The translations under genes and the position numbers were made by a program. The notes under the pieces are model-generated. The model was not told the origin of the DNA and made no database searches. It saw only the letters and a program-made list of their open reading frames with translations. A stretch of DNA of 64,000 nucleotides, taken from the NCBI GenBank assembly GCA_028289445.1, contig JANQPO010000017.1:413537-477536 (forward strand), given 5' to 3'. Origin of the DNA: Tepidamorphaceae bacterium (GTDB taxonomy: Bacteria > Pseudomonadota > Alphaproteobacteria > Rhizobiales > JAKSCL01). Below, piece after piece: positions 18,069 to 26,617 of the stretch; position 1 is the stretch's first letter; each line of letters starts with the position of its first letter.

Positions 18069-19721
18069 ATGGCGCGGCAATTCATCTATTTCATGCAGGG
18101 TCTGTCGAAGACCTATTCGGGCGGCAAGAAGGTTCTCGATAACATCCATCTGTCGTTTTATCCCGACGCCAAGATCGGTGTGCTCGGCCCGAACGGCGCC
18201 GGCAAGTCGACGCTGCTTCGGATCATGGCGGGGCTCGACACGGAGTTCAACGGCGAGGCCTGGCTCGCCGAGGGCGCGACCGTCGGCTATCTGCCGCAGG
18301 AGCCCGAGCTAGACGCGTCTAAGGATGTGCTCGGAAACGTCATGGAAGGCGTCGCCGAGAAACAGGCGATCCTCGACCGCTACAACGAGCTGATGATGAA
18401 CTACTCCGACGAAACGGCGGAGGAGGGGGCAAAGCTCCAGGACATCATCGACGCGCAGAACCTTTGGGACCTCGACAGCCAGGTGGAGATGGCGATGGAC
18501 GCGCTGCGCTGTCCGCCGGGCGATGCCGATGTGACGGTTCTGTCGGGCGGCGAGAAGCGCCGCGTGGCGCTCTGCAAACTCCTACTCTCGAAGCCGGACC
18601 TGTTGCTTCTCGACGAGCCGACCAACCACCTGGATGCGGAGACCACGGCGTGGCTGGAAAACCATCTGCGCGAGTTCCCGGGCGCTGTCTTGATCATCAC
18701 CCACGACCGCTATTTCCTCGACAATGTGACCGGCTGGATCCTCGAACTCGATCGCGGCCGGGGCATTCCATATGAGGGCAACTACTCCGCCTATCTGGAA
18801 AAGAAGGCCAAGCGCCTCGAACAGGAGGGCCGCGAGGAGGCCGCCCGCCAGAGGGCGCTTGCGCGCGAGCGGGAGTGGATGGCGGCGAGCCCGCAGGCAC
18901 GGCGTACGAAGTCGAAGGCCCGCATCTCAGCCTTCAACGACTTGGTCGAAAAGGCAAACGAGCGCGGTCCGACAAACGCACAGATCATCATCCCGACCGC
19001 CGAACGGCTCGGCGACAAGGTGATCGAGGTCAAGGGTCTGAAGAAGGGTTTCGACGACCGGCTGTTGATCGACGACCTGTCGTTCAACCTGCCGCCCGGC
19101 GGCATCGTCGGCGTCATCGGCCCGAACGGCGCCGGTAAGACAACGCTGTTCAATATGCTGACCGGCGCGGAGCAGCCGGACGACGGGTCGATCTCGCTCG
19201 GCGATACGGTACAGCTTGGCACGGTCGACCAAAGCCGCGACGCGCTCGACGGGTCGAAGACGGTCTGGGAGGAAATCTCCGGCGGCGCCGAAATCATCCA
19301 TCTCGGCAAGCGGGAGATGAACTCGCGCGCCTATGTCGGGGCGTTCAACTTCAAGGGTGGCGACCAGCAGAAAAAGGTCGGCGGCCTGTCGGGCGGTGAG
19401 CGCAACCGGGTGCATATGGCTAAGCTCCTGAAATCCGGCGCCAATGTGCTCCTCCTCGACGAGCCGACAAACGATTTGGACACCGAAACGCTGGCAGCGC
19501 TCGAAGACGCGTTGGAGGAATTCGCCGGCTGCGCCGTTGTCATCAGCCACGACCGCATGTTCCTCGATCGCCTTGCCACTCATATGCTGGCGTTCGAAGG
19601 CGACAGTCATGTCGAGTGGTTCGAGGGCAATTTCGAGGACTACGAGGCCGACAAGATTCGTCGGTTGGGGCCGGATTCCGTGCTGCCGAAACGGATCAAA
19701 TATAAGCGCTTTACGCGTTAG
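18069..19721 (+). CDS. ettA: Energy-dependent translational throttle protein EttA (ABC-F)
   Basis: An ABC-F ATPase that binds the ribosomal E site and gates the first elongation cycle according to the ADP/ATP ratio. The 550-residue length matches EttA. Two ABC cassettes are visible: GPNGAGKST near residue 39, [10 protein letters not shown] and [15 protein letters not shown]; then GPNGAGKTT near 354, GLSGGERNR and [14 protein letters not shown]. Between them lies the charged P-site tRNA-interaction linker rich in Arg/Glu ([18 protein letters not shown]). No membrane segments. Single-gene unit. Confidence 0.95.
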   Translation: MARQFIYFMQGLSKTYSGGKKVLDNIHLSFYPDAKIGVLGPNGAGKSTLLRIMAGLDTEFNGEAWLAEGATVGYLPQEPELDASKDVLGNVMEGVAEKQAILDRYNELMMNYSDETAEEGAKLQDIIDAQNLWDLDSQVEMAMDALRCPPGDADVTVLSGGEKRRVALCKLLLSKPDLLLLDEPTNHLDAETTAWLENHLREFPGAVLIITHDRYFLDNVTGWILELDRGRGIPYEGNYSAYLEKKAKRLEQEGREEAARQRALAREREWMAASPQARRTKSKARISAFNDLVEKANERGPTNAQIIIPTAERLGDKVIEVKGLKKGFDDRLLIDDLSFNLPPGGIVGVIGPNGAGKTTLFNMLTGAEQPDDGSISLGDTVQLGTVDQSRDALDGSKTVWEEISGGAEIIHLGKREMNSRAYVGAFNFKGGDQQKKVGGLSGGERNRVHMAKLLKSGANVLLLDEPTNDLDTETLAALEDALEEFAGCAVVISHDRMFLDRLATHMLAFEGDSHVEWFEGNFEDYEADKIRRLGPDSVLPKRIKYKRFTR

Positions 19722-19801
19722 CTGTCTCGCTTCCCGCTGGCCGATCGTTTCGCTAGACTGCGTGCGCTGATCGATCGTTGCAACCGGGGAGCGCGCCAAG
19801 C

Positions 19802-20701
19802 ATGAACGCCGATGTCACGCCGGCCTTTCTGTCGCTTTCCGAACTCGTCAAGTTTCTGGAGTACGGCCTGATCGGGCTGATCGCGATCATCGTCATCATC
19901 CCCGCCTTTCTCATCTTCACCTTGATCTTCCGGCAAAAGGTAAAGGCCGAGACCGTCCATCTCTTCAAGGTGTTCCTCACCTTCGTCGGCGGCCTGGTGG
20001 TTCTCCTCTTCGGTTTCACCTATTTCGCCGACAACACGGTGGTGACCAAGGTGTCGGCGGAGATCGACGTGACGCAAACGCGGATCGAAGACCTCACCAA
20101 AACGATTGAGGCGATGGAGGTATCAGGCGCCGAGGCAGGCACACGACAGCGGCTTGAGGCGGCGCGGGCGGCGCTCAATACCAAGCTCAATGAGCTGAAG
20201 CGCATCACGGGCGACGGCGCGGACTTCGTGCTTTTAAAGGACGAGCGCCCCTATAAGGGTATGCCGACCGGCGACCGCATCGTCGAAATCGCCAAGAGCC
20301 GGCTTGGCACGAAATGGGTCTATGGCAAGCGGGCACAACTCACCAATCCCGATTACGAGGGGCCGTGGGACAATAGCGAGTTCATGGGCTGGGTGGTCTA
20401 TCAGGCGACCGGGGAGGTGATCGGCTGCGAACCGCCCGATGCGGGCCTGGCGGACTGCTATACCGGATTTTGGGGCAATGAGCCGGGCGAGGCGGGACTC
20501 GAGAAGACCGTCGATTGGGGCGTCGCCTATGCCGGTGCGATCCTCGTGCGCCTGCCCAATCCAGGGGTTGAGCGCGCCGGCAAGGTCGGCGTATCCCTTG
20601 GCGATGGGCGTTTCGTTGAGTCGAACGGCGAGATCGAAAAGGTGATGATCAGTGACGCCCAACCAAACGATTTCTGGGACTTTGCCATTCAGCTCTACTG
20701 A
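19802..20701 (+). CDS. Membrane-anchored protein with degenerate NlpC/P60-like domain
   Basis: A 299-residue protein with two hydrophobic segments (about residues 22-44 and 54-76), a predicted coiled coil (about 84-136) and a C-terminal domain that follows the NlpC/P60 plan: RIVEIAKSRLGTKWVYG, then WDNSEFMGWVVYQATG where active enzymes have D-C-S-G, and KVGVSLGDGRFVESNG where active enzymes have H-V-G. Asn191 and Lys261 therefore occupy the positions of the catalytic Cys and His, so it looks like a non-catalytic peptidoglycan-binding or scaffold protein. Start 19802 follows GGGGAG; the domain assignment is by eye. Confidence 0.62.
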   Translation: MNADVTPAFLSLSELVKFLEYGLIGLIAIIVIIPAFLIFTLIFRQKVKAETVHLFKVFLTFVGGLVVLLFGFTYFADNTVVTKVSAEIDVTQTRIEDLTKTIEAMEVSGAEAGTRQRLEAARAALNTKLNELKRITGDGADFVLLKDERPYKGMPTGDRIVEIAKSRLGTKWVYGKRAQLTNPDYEGPWDNSEFMGWVVYQATGEVIGCEPPDAGLADCYTGFWGNEPGEAGLEKTVDWGVAYAGAILVRLPNPGVERAGKVGVSLGDGRFVESNGEIEKVMISDAQPNDFWDFAIQLY

Positions 20702-20710
20702 GGCCGCGCC

Positions 20711-21289
20711 GTGTTGGACATAACGCCTGCCAAGAAGCTCACCGCCACGATCGACGGTCTCTACAAGACCTTCGGCGAAGGTTTCGAGACCGCGCCGACG
20801 GAGACGCTCGATCTGACCTTTGAGGGTATCTCCGGCGACCGCCATGCCGGACTGACGCGCGGTTCGGGTGGGCGCGAACCGTGGTATCCGCGCGGCACGG
20901 AGGTCCGCAACGAGCGGCAGATCACGATCCTGTCGCCCGGCGATCTGGCCGCGACCGCCGCCGGCATGGAGATCGATCGCGTTGCGCCGGAATGGATCGG
21001 CGGCAATATCCTCATGTCCGGTGTTGCGAACCTGTCCTTTCTGCCGGCCGGGACGCTCATGTATTTCGATGGCGGCGTGACGCTCGCCGTTCAGGCGATG
21101 AACGGCCCGTGCCGCTTCTCAGGCGCATCGATCGCCAAGCATTATCCCGACCGCGAGGGTTTGGACCTGTTGTTTCCGAAAGTCGCCAAACGTTTGCGCG
21201 GGCTGTTGGCCTGGGTTGAGAAGCCCGGCACGCTACGTGTCGGCGAGGTGGCCAAGGTCGCCATTCCAGAACAATGGATTTACGCGTAG
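20711..21289 (+). CDS. MOSC domain-containing protein
   Basis: A 192-residue protein with the MOSC (molybdenum cofactor sulfurase C-terminal) pattern: LTFEGISGDRHAGLTRGSGG, NERQITILSPGDLAATAAGM, WIGGNILMSGVANLSFLPAG and AVQAMNGPCRFSG, which includes the conserved cysteine near residue 137. Such proteins may transfer sulfur or bind molybdopterin cofactors. GTG start, 9 bases after the NlpC/P60-like gene; probably co-transcribed. Confidence 0.85.
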   Translation: MLDITPAKKLTATIDGLYKTFGEGFETAPTETLDLTFEGISGDRHAGLTRGSGGREPWYPRGTEVRNERQITILSPGDLAATAAGMEIDRVAPEWIGGNILMSGVANLSFLPAGTLMYFDGGVTLAVQAMNGPCRFSGASIAKHYPDREGLDLLFPKVAKRLRGLLAWVEKPGTLRVGEVAKVAIPEQWIYA

Positions 21290-21331
21290 ACTTGCCGCGC
21301 GATTCGCAGTCGGTCTGGGGGAAGGACGCGC

Positions 21332-21718
21332 TTGGAAGCTTACGGCCTACGCATTTTCGTCGATAATCTCGACGCGGCGCGGCGGTTTTATGGGCGCACG
21401 CTCGGGATGTCCGAGGAGTGGGCGATGCCCGAATTCGGCGCCGTTGGCTATCGCGCCGGCGGCATTCGCATCATCATCGAGGAAGAGGATCCGAACGGTG
21501 AGGATGCCGCCCTGATTGGACGCTTCGTGGGCGTTTCATTTTCCGTCGACGATATCGAGGTGGCTTACCGTGACCTTTTCAATCGCGGGGTCAGTTTCGC
21601 CGGGCCGCCCGTCGAACAGGCCTGGGGCGGTACGCTGGCGCATTTTCGCGATCCGGCCGGCAATATGCTGACGCTGGTCGAGACGCCGCGCATTCGCATC
21701 ATTCATGCAGTGAGCTGA
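21332..21718 (+). CDS. VOC-family (glyoxalase-like) protein
   Basis: A 128-residue single vicinal-oxygen-chelate module: RIFVDNLDAARRFYGRTLGM at the N-terminus, FSVDDIEVAYRDLFNRGVSF in the middle and LAHFRDPAGNMLTLVE at the C-terminus, with the usual Glu metal ligand in the last motif. The TTG at 21332 is the best start because of the GGGGGAAGGA sequence 6-15 bases before it. Substrate unknown. Confidence 0.8.
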   Translation: MEAYGLRIFVDNLDAARRFYGRTLGMSEEWAMPEFGAVGYRAGGIRIIIEEEDPNGEDAALIGRFVGVSFSVDDIEVAYRDLFNRGVSFAGPPVEQAWGGTLAHFRDPAGNMLTLVETPRIRIIHAVS

Positions 21719-21779
21719 GATGGGACGCCGCCGCGCCCGGGGCGGTCGCGGCGCTTGATCTAGCTTGAGTTGCGTTGCC

Positions 21780-21999
21780 CTTAGATCGGAATGCGTTCAA
21801 GTTGAATCATTCTCTTCATCGTCATCCCGGGCGCGGCGCAGCACTCCAGTGATGCGCCGCAGAACCGGGACTGCGTTGTCAACGACGCAGGTGGCCGACC
21901 TTGAAAGATCCCGGATCAGCGCAGCGGCATGTCATGCCGCAGCGCGTCCGGGATGACGCGTGAGGTAGGTGAGTAAACCTAATCTCATTCCGCTTTAGG
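21780..21999. repeat. Dispersed structured palindromic repeat, copy A (full length)
   Basis: A 220-bp element. Outer inverted arms CTTAGATCGGAATG (21780-21793) and CATTCCGCTTTAGG (21986-21999) enclose inner arms CGTCATCCCGG (21820-21830) and CCGGGATGACG (21948-21958). Inside are further stems such as GCGGCGCA/TGCGCCGC and GCGGCATG/ATGCCGC. The right outer arm contains the stop codon (21995-21997) of the leftward DUF899 gene. Related copies lie at 32104-32243 and 39630-39800. No coding capacity is seen. Confidence 0.8.
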
Positions 22000-22690
22000 C
22001 GACCGCTGCCTCTCTCGGAGCATGGTAGCTCAGACGCGGCCACCACTCGCCGCGACCGTCCGGCGTCAGGTCGAGAATGTTCCAGACCGGCGACAGCAGA
22101 TCGAGACCCCGGAAGCCGAGCTCGTCCATGATCGCAGAGCCGGTATAGGTGCGCATCGGCTTGCCGCCATCCAATCTAAAGACGTTGACGACCGGCATCA
22201 GACTGCCCTTTTCGTCCTCGACGCCGAAGTCGCGGGCCATGGCGCTTGGCGCCGTCGACGCCAGGCGTAGATTGGACCATCCGCGGTCCCGCGCGAGCGC
22301 CCGCAGCTCTGTCAGCGGCGCCCTGGACGCGATGACGAGATCGACGTTTTGCTCCACATGCGGCGCGACCGCGTTCCAGCCGTCCATCCACATCGTGCAC
22401 ATGGCACAGGCGTTTTCCTGCGCGGCGCCCAGCATGAAGTGGTAGAGGACCAGCGTGCGATCCGAAGCGGAAAAGAGCGCCGAAAGGGGCTTGGTCTCGA
22501 TCGGGCCGTCACGCCCCAGGTCTGCCTGGCCGGTCTCAAAGGGGTAGTCCTCGACGGGCGTGCCTTCAGGCAGGGCGCGTCTGAGTTCGGCAACTTTTTC
22601 GCGCTGATCGCGCAGGGCGGCCTCGGCTTCAAGCAGGTCGCGACGGGCCTTGCTATAGGCCTCGGTGTCGTTGCTGAGTGTTCCTATCAT
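21995..22690 (-). CDS. DUF899 family thioredoxin-like protein
   Basis: A 231-residue protein with an N-terminal helix (KARRDLLEAEAALRDQREKVAELRR) followed by the DUF899 thioredoxin-like domain: LVLYHFMLGAAQENACAMCTMWMDG carries a CAMC-type cysteine pair, and FRLDGGKPMRTYTGSA and FRGLDLLSPVWNILDLTPDGRG are typical of the C-terminal half. Function not established. The start at 22690 follows GGAGGGCAAG. It is the last gene of the ArsR/AHSA1/GST operon. Its stop codon is supplied by the end of repeat copy A. Confidence 0.83.
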   Translation of the reverse strand: MIGTLSNDTEAYSKARRDLLEAEAALRDQREKVAELRRALPEGTPVEDYPFETGQADLGRDGPIETKPLSALFSASDRTLVLYHFMLGAAQENACAMCTMWMDGWNAVAPHVEQNVDLVIASRAPLTELRALARDRGWSNLRLASTAPSAMARDFGVEDEKGSLMPVVNVFRLDGGKPMRTYTGSAIMDELGFRGLDLLSPVWNILDLTPDGRGEWWPRLSYHAPREAAVA

Positions 22691-22716
22691 CTTGCCCTCC
22701 CTGGTTTCTTGGCAGC

Positions 22717-23349
22717 TTATGCGTCTGGCTGCGGCGGGACCGTATCCTTGAAGCTTTGGCGCTCGCACAGCCGGTCGACATAGGCCGCAAGGTTGGGCGC
22801 CGCGTCGAACAGCGGTTTGGCGTCTGGCATGTCGCGCACATAGCCAAAAATCGGCATCAGGTTGATATCGGCAATGCTGAGGTCGTCGCCGGCAAGGAAG
22901 GGTGAAGCTGCGAGCGCCTTGTCGAGCGCGGCGACCTGGGTCTTCAACTCCGGCATCGCTGCGTCGATCTTCTCGCGATCCGGGCTCTTGTCGTCGGTGT
23001 TCGGGAAGAGATAGGCGAATAGGTAGTCCCGGATCATCGTCTTATCGAGATAGGTGTTGGTGAGCGACACCCACTCTTCGGCCCGGGCACGCTTGACCGG
23101 GTCCGACGGCATCAAGGCCGGGCCGTCGAAATTGTCGTCGATATAGCCCATGATCGCGCGTGACTCGCACAGTTCGACATCGCCGTGACGCATGACCGGG
23201 ACGCGACCGGGCGGAGAGATTCGGTTGACCGTCTCGGTGTGTGGCATGTCGGGCGTCAGGCTGTAGTCGACGCCCTTTTCGTGCGCGGCAATGCGCGCCG
23301 CGCGGGTAAAAGTGCTTTGCGGAATTCCGATGATTTCCAACGTTGCCAT
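22717..23349 (-). CDS. Glutathione S-transferase family protein
   Basis: A 210-residue cytosolic GST: N-terminal thioredoxin-fold LEIIGIPQSTFTRAARIAAHEKGVDY with Ser/Thr at the catalytic position, GRVPVMRHGDVELCESRAIMGYID (the cis-Pro and the ES glutathione-binding motif) and an all-helical C-terminal half with FLAGDDLSIADINLMPI. Likely conjugates or reduces electrophiles. It lies 12 bases downstream of the AHSA1 gene, in the same operon. Confidence 0.9.
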   Translation of the reverse strand: MATLEIIGIPQSTFTRAARIAAHEKGVDYSLTPDMPHTETVNRISPPGRVPVMRHGDVELCESRAIMGYIDDNFDGPALMPSDPVKRARAEEWVSLTNTYLDKTMIRDYLFAYLFPNTDDKSPDREKIDAAMPELKTQVAALDKALAASPFLAGDDLSIADINLMPIFGYVRDMPDAKPLFDAAPNLAAYVDRLCERQSFKDTVPPQPDA

Positions 23350-23361
23350 CGTGTCCTCCCG

Positions 23362-23805
23362 TTAGGCGAATTTGGCTTCGAGTTTGTTGAGCGTCGATGA
23401 CCAGCCTTCGAAGTGCATGTCGCAGGTTTCCTGTTTGCTGAAGCGTTCATGCAGAAGGGTTAGCGCGGTATTCGATCCTTGCGGCTTGAACGTGACGGTC
23501 ACCAGCGTCTCTTCTCCGCGCACGCCGTCGTTCTCCCAGGCCCAGGTGAACACAAGCTCCTTGGGCGGATCGACGCGGACATATTCGCCGGACGTCGTGT
23601 GTTCGCCATTGGGTCCGCGCATGACGGCGCGCCACTGGCCCCCGTCGCGCACATCTAGGTTGCACTCGGCGCCGGTCATACCCTCAGGCCCCCACCATGA
23701 ACTCATCACTTCAGGGTTCGTCCAGGCCTGAAAGACCTCCTCAGGCGACCCGGTGATCGTTCGCGTGATCGTCAGGGACGGTGCGGTTACGGCTGCGTCC
23801 ATCAT
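23362..23805 (-). CDS. SRPBCC/AHSA1 (START-like) domain protein
   Basis: A 147-residue protein of the Aha1-C/CalC-like group: SLTITRTITGSPEEVFQAWTNPEVMSSWWGPEG at the start, VRDGGQWRAVMRGPNG, TSGEYVRVDPPKELVFTW and TLLHERFSKQETCDMHFEGWSSTLNKLE at the end. These hydrophobic-cavity proteins are typically coded next to an ArsR repressor. The start overlaps the ArsR stop by 4 bases (ATGA). Confidence 0.9.
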   Translation of the reverse strand: MMDAAVTAPSLTITRTITGSPEEVFQAWTNPEVMSSWWGPEGMTGAECNLDVRDGGQWRAVMRGPNGEHTTSGEYVRVDPPKELVFTWAWENDGVRGEETLVTVTFKPQGSNTALTLLHERFSKQETCDMHFEGWSSTLNKLEAKFA

Positions 23806-24143
23806 GAGTCCTTTGCCTCCCTTTGCTTTTTCATCTGTTCCTCAAGGCGATCCAGCGATTGGCTCCAGAACGCGCGGTGGCGCGACAGCCAATCGTCGAT
23901 GTTCTCGAAGGCGCCTGGCCTCAACCGGATCAAGCGCTGCTGACGATGAGCGCGGCGTTCGACGACACCGGCCTTCTCCAGGACACGGATGTGATGAGTC
24001 ACGGCCGGCGCGGTAACGGGCAGGGTTTTGGCAAGCTCACCGACGGGCCGCTCGCCCTCCGCTAGGAGGCGTTCGACGATGGCGAACCGTGTTTGATCCG
24101 CAAGCGCGCCGAATATGGCAGAGAGATCGGACGTGCGGTCCAT
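23802..24143 (-). CDS. ArsR-family transcriptional regulator
   Basis: A 113-residue winged-helix protein with FGALADQTRFAIVERLLAEGERPVGELAKTLPVTAPAVTHHIRVLEKAGVVE, a complete ArsR helix-turn-helix. No CxC metal motif is visible, and this class with a downstream AHSA1 gene usually senses no metal. It heads the operon ArsR, AHSA1, GST, DUF899 and likely represses it. The AT-rich stretch upstream (24155-24190) probably holds the promoter. Positions 24144-24349 otherwise show no gene. Confidence 0.9.
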   Translation of the reverse strand: MDRTSDLSAIFGALADQTRFAIVERLLAEGERPVGELAKTLPVTAPAVTHHIRVLEKAGVVERRAHRQQRLIRLRPGAFENIDDWLSRHRAFWSQSLDRLEEQMKKQREAKDS

Positions 24144-24349
24144 TGGGCAACCTTTTCCTTTATTTCAATAGTCATTTAATTAAGATAGCGTGGCGATGAT
24201 TGCAAGGGGGAATTCGCGGTATCTGCACGCCCGCCCGACAGCGTTAAGCAATTCGGTCGCTGATCGTTCAAATTTTTCGAAAACGGGTGCGAGTGAGTTT
24301 GCGGAAAGTTCATGGGAATGCTGCATAGTGCAGGATCAGCACAATTGGG

Positions 24350-25447
24350 ATGCGGACCTGTTACATGCACTTCTTGGCGAAAACCGAGCTCATCGACTTT
24401 GAGCGCGTTTCGGACGAATTGTCAGCCGAGCGTAAGGAAAGCTTGTTGGACAATTTGGCGTCGCTGTTTGCGATGACGCACGCGTCGTGCACTGCCGAGC
24501 AGCTCGAAACCTACGACAACGTTCTTTTGAACCTCGTTGAGATGGTTGCCGAGGAAGCGCGCGCCAAGTTGGCCGAAATCCTGGCGCCGCTCCCCGATGC
24601 GCCGTCCTCGACCGTGCGTCGGCTTGCTGGTGACACCATTCTCGTTGCCCGTCCGGTGCTGGTGAAATCGCCTGTCCTGGACGACATCGATCTGCGGTAC
24701 ATCTGCGAGACCCACGGCGATGACCACATGCTTGCCATCTCCGAGCGTGACGTCGTCAACGAGCCGGTGTCCGATGCAATCATCGCGCGCGCGGGAAGTC
24801 TTGTCTTGCGCTCGCTTGCGGCAAATCCCGGTGCCCGGATTTCGGAGTTCGGGTTCAAGACGCTTCTCGACCGAGCACGTCCGGATGAGGACCTGCAAGA
24901 TGCGCTGGCAACGCGCGCTGACTTCCCAAGCGACCTCGTTGCCAGCCTTGCGGCATTCGCATGCGAGCGCGTGCGCGACAAGCTCGGCCCGGAGGCGCCG
25001 CCCGCGACGGACGCCCTGATTGCCGAGGCCGGCGATATGGTTCTGTCCCAAATGTGCCAGGAGGCCGCGCAAGCGCACTATGACTTCAATGAAGCGCTGC
25101 GCGATATCGAAGCGATGTCGAACAAGGGCGCATTGACGGCGCACTCCATTTTAGAGTTCGCCAACGACGATCGGTTCGCCCATGTCGTTTGGGCACATAG
25201 CCGATTGACCGGTCTTTCGCCCAGACAGGCGCTAGCTGATCTCACGGCGACCAAGCCGACCGATTTCATCATCGCTGCGCGCGCGTATGCTTACTCAGAA
25301 ACCGCCGTGACCGCGGTCATGATGTGCGGGCCTTGGAAAGGTATGCTGTCACCGACGACACGGATGAAAGCCGCGGCGCAGTTCCGCAGCATGTCGATCG
25401 ATGTGGCCGCTCGGCTCTTTGCGCCACGGGGCAAAGCCCAAGACTAG
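24350..25447 (+). CDS. DUF2336 domain-containing protein
   Basis: A 365-residue, mostly helical protein of the alphaproteobacterial DUF2336 family: RKESLLDNLASLFAMTH near the start, then HEAT-like helices such as DTILVARPVLVKSPVLDDIDL and DHMLAISERDVVNEPVSDAIIARAG, and the C-terminal AIYA-type segment replaced here by GLSPRQALADLTATKPTDF. No signal peptide or membrane segment. Function unknown. An ATG at 24365 is an equally possible start. Monocistronic. Confidence 0.78.
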   Translation: MRTCYMHFLAKTELIDFERVSDELSAERKESLLDNLASLFAMTHASCTAEQLETYDNVLLNLVEMVAEEARAKLAEILAPLPDAPSSTVRRLAGDTILVARPVLVKSPVLDDIDLRYICETHGDDHMLAISERDVVNEPVSDAIIARAGSLVLRSLAANPGARISEFGFKTLLDRARPDEDLQDALATRADFPSDLVASLAAFACERVRDKLGPEAPPATDALIAEAGDMVLSQMCQEAAQAHYDFNEALRDIEAMSNKGALTAHSILEFANDDRFAHVVWAHSRLTGLSPRQALADLTATKPTDFIIAARAYAYSETAVTAVMMCGPWKGMLSPTTRMKAAAQFRSMSIDVAARLFAPRGKAQD

Positions 25448-25565
25448 ACGCAAGACGCACGCACCCGAAACCGCCGCATCATCCGCTGGCACGCTTTCTT
25501 TCAAGCCGCCTTGTTGAAGCCATCATGCACAGGGCGGTCGATTTCGCTTGACCAATTCAATGTTA

Positions 25566-25587
25566 GATATAAACATATCTTTATGTC
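25566..25587. promoter_or_regulatory. 22-bp imperfect palindrome over the start of the ArsR-methyltransferase gene (SahR-type operator candidate)
   Basis: The stretch reads GATATAAACAT on the left half and ATCTTTATGTC on the right; 18 of 22 positions are symmetrical. A nested perfect repeat AGATAT-AAAC-ATATCT is at 25565-25580. AT-rich ATAAA...TTTAT palindromes are typical of ArsR-family sites, and the regulator encoded here is SahR-like. The palindrome covers the presumed ATG at 25583, so binding would directly block initiation of transcription or translation of its own gene. Confidence 0.55.
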
Positions 25588-26617
25588 TATCAAAAGACCA
25601 GCGACGACCGGCGGAAGCGAACTGAGTCCCGATGATGTGCTATCGGCACTAAGGGCGATCGGCGAGGAGACGCGCCTTCGCATTCTCCTGCTTCTCATGG
25701 ACGGCGAACTGAACGTCACCGATTTGACCCAAATCCTGGGGCAAAGCCAACCGCGCATCAGCCGCCATCTGAAACTGTTGGTCGACTGCCATTTGATCGA
25801 GCGGGTCCGCGAGGGCAGCTGGGCCTTCTATCGCCTGAACGACGCCCAGGCCGTGACGGCGCTTGCCCGGCGGGTCGTCGAGGAAATCGACATCGATCAC
25901 CCCGCTGTGGCGCGCGATTTTCAGCGCCTGGAAGAGGTGCGGCAACAACGGTCCGAAAAGGCGGCCGCCTACTTCGCCACCCATGCATCAGACTGGAACC
26001 GCATCAGGGCTCTGCACGTTGAGGAGTCGACGGTCGAAGAGGCGATCTTGGACATCCTGGGAGAGGGCGATTTCGACGTCGCCATCGATTTGGGAACTGG
26101 GACCGGGCGCATCCTCGAACTCCTGGCGCCGCGCGTGAATACGGGGATCGGGTTGGACCTGAGCCATGACATGCTGTCGGTGGCGCGCGCCACGCTTGAC
26201 CGGGAGGGCTTGCGACACTGCCGCATTCGCCATGGCGATATTCTCAACGTGCCGTTCGATCGGGACTGCGCCGACCTGATCGTCGTCCACCAGGTGCTTC
26301 ATTATCTGGACGATCCGGCCCGGGCGATCCAGGAGGCGGCCGGTCTTCTGCGTCCGGGCGGCCGGATTGTGATCGTCGATTTCGCGCCGCATACGCTGGA
26401 GTTCTTGCGCGATCAACATGCCCATCAGCGCCTTGGCTTCGAGACCGACCAGATCGTTCGGTGGGTTCATGCGGCCGGCCTCGTGTTCGAAAAGAACCAG
26501 GACCTGGTTCCGGCCAGCGACGGCGACAAGGAGCGGCTGACGGTTTCGATCTGGCTTGCGCGCGATCCAAGACCAGCCAAGCTAAGCGGTGCGGATTTGA
26601 GCGAGGCGGTTGCATGA
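25583..26617 (+). CDS. ArsR-family regulator fused to a SAM-dependent methyltransferase domain (SahR-like)
   Basis: A 344-residue fusion. Residues about 15-100 form an ArsR winged helix (EETRLRILLLLMDGELNVTDLTQILGQSQPRISRHLKLL). Residues about 140-320 form a class I methyltransferase fold with motif I VAIDLGTGTGRILELL and LIVVHQVLHYLDDPARAIQEA. In Proteobacteria such fusions (SahR) sense S-adenosylhomocysteine and control methionine-cycle genes. The metF start overlaps its stop by four bases, fitting that role. No ribosome binding site is visible before the ATG at 25583, and a palindrome overlaps it, so the transcript may be leaderless. Confidence 0.85.
   Translation: MSIKRPATTGGSELSPDDVLSALRAIGEETRLRILLLLMDGELNVTDLTQILGQSQPRISRHLKLLVDCHLIERVREGSWAFYRLNDAQAVTALARRVVEEIDIDHPAVARDFQRLEEVRQQRSEKAAAYFATHASDWNRIRALHVEESTVEEAILDILGEGDFDVAIDLGTGTGRILELLAPRVNTGIGLDLSHDMLSVARATLDREGLRHCRIRHGDILNVPFDRDCADLIVVHQVLHYLDDPARAIQEAAGLLRPGGRIVIVDFAPHTLEFLRDQHAHQRLGFETDQIVRWVHAAGLVFEKNQDLVPASDGDKERLTVSIWLARDPRPAKLSGADLSEAVA

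Noticed and set aside
21820-21958. Repeat core as a CRISPR unit or a small RNA gene
   Set aside because: Only palindromic arms and no regularly spaced direct repeats; dispersed single copies fit a repeat family better.
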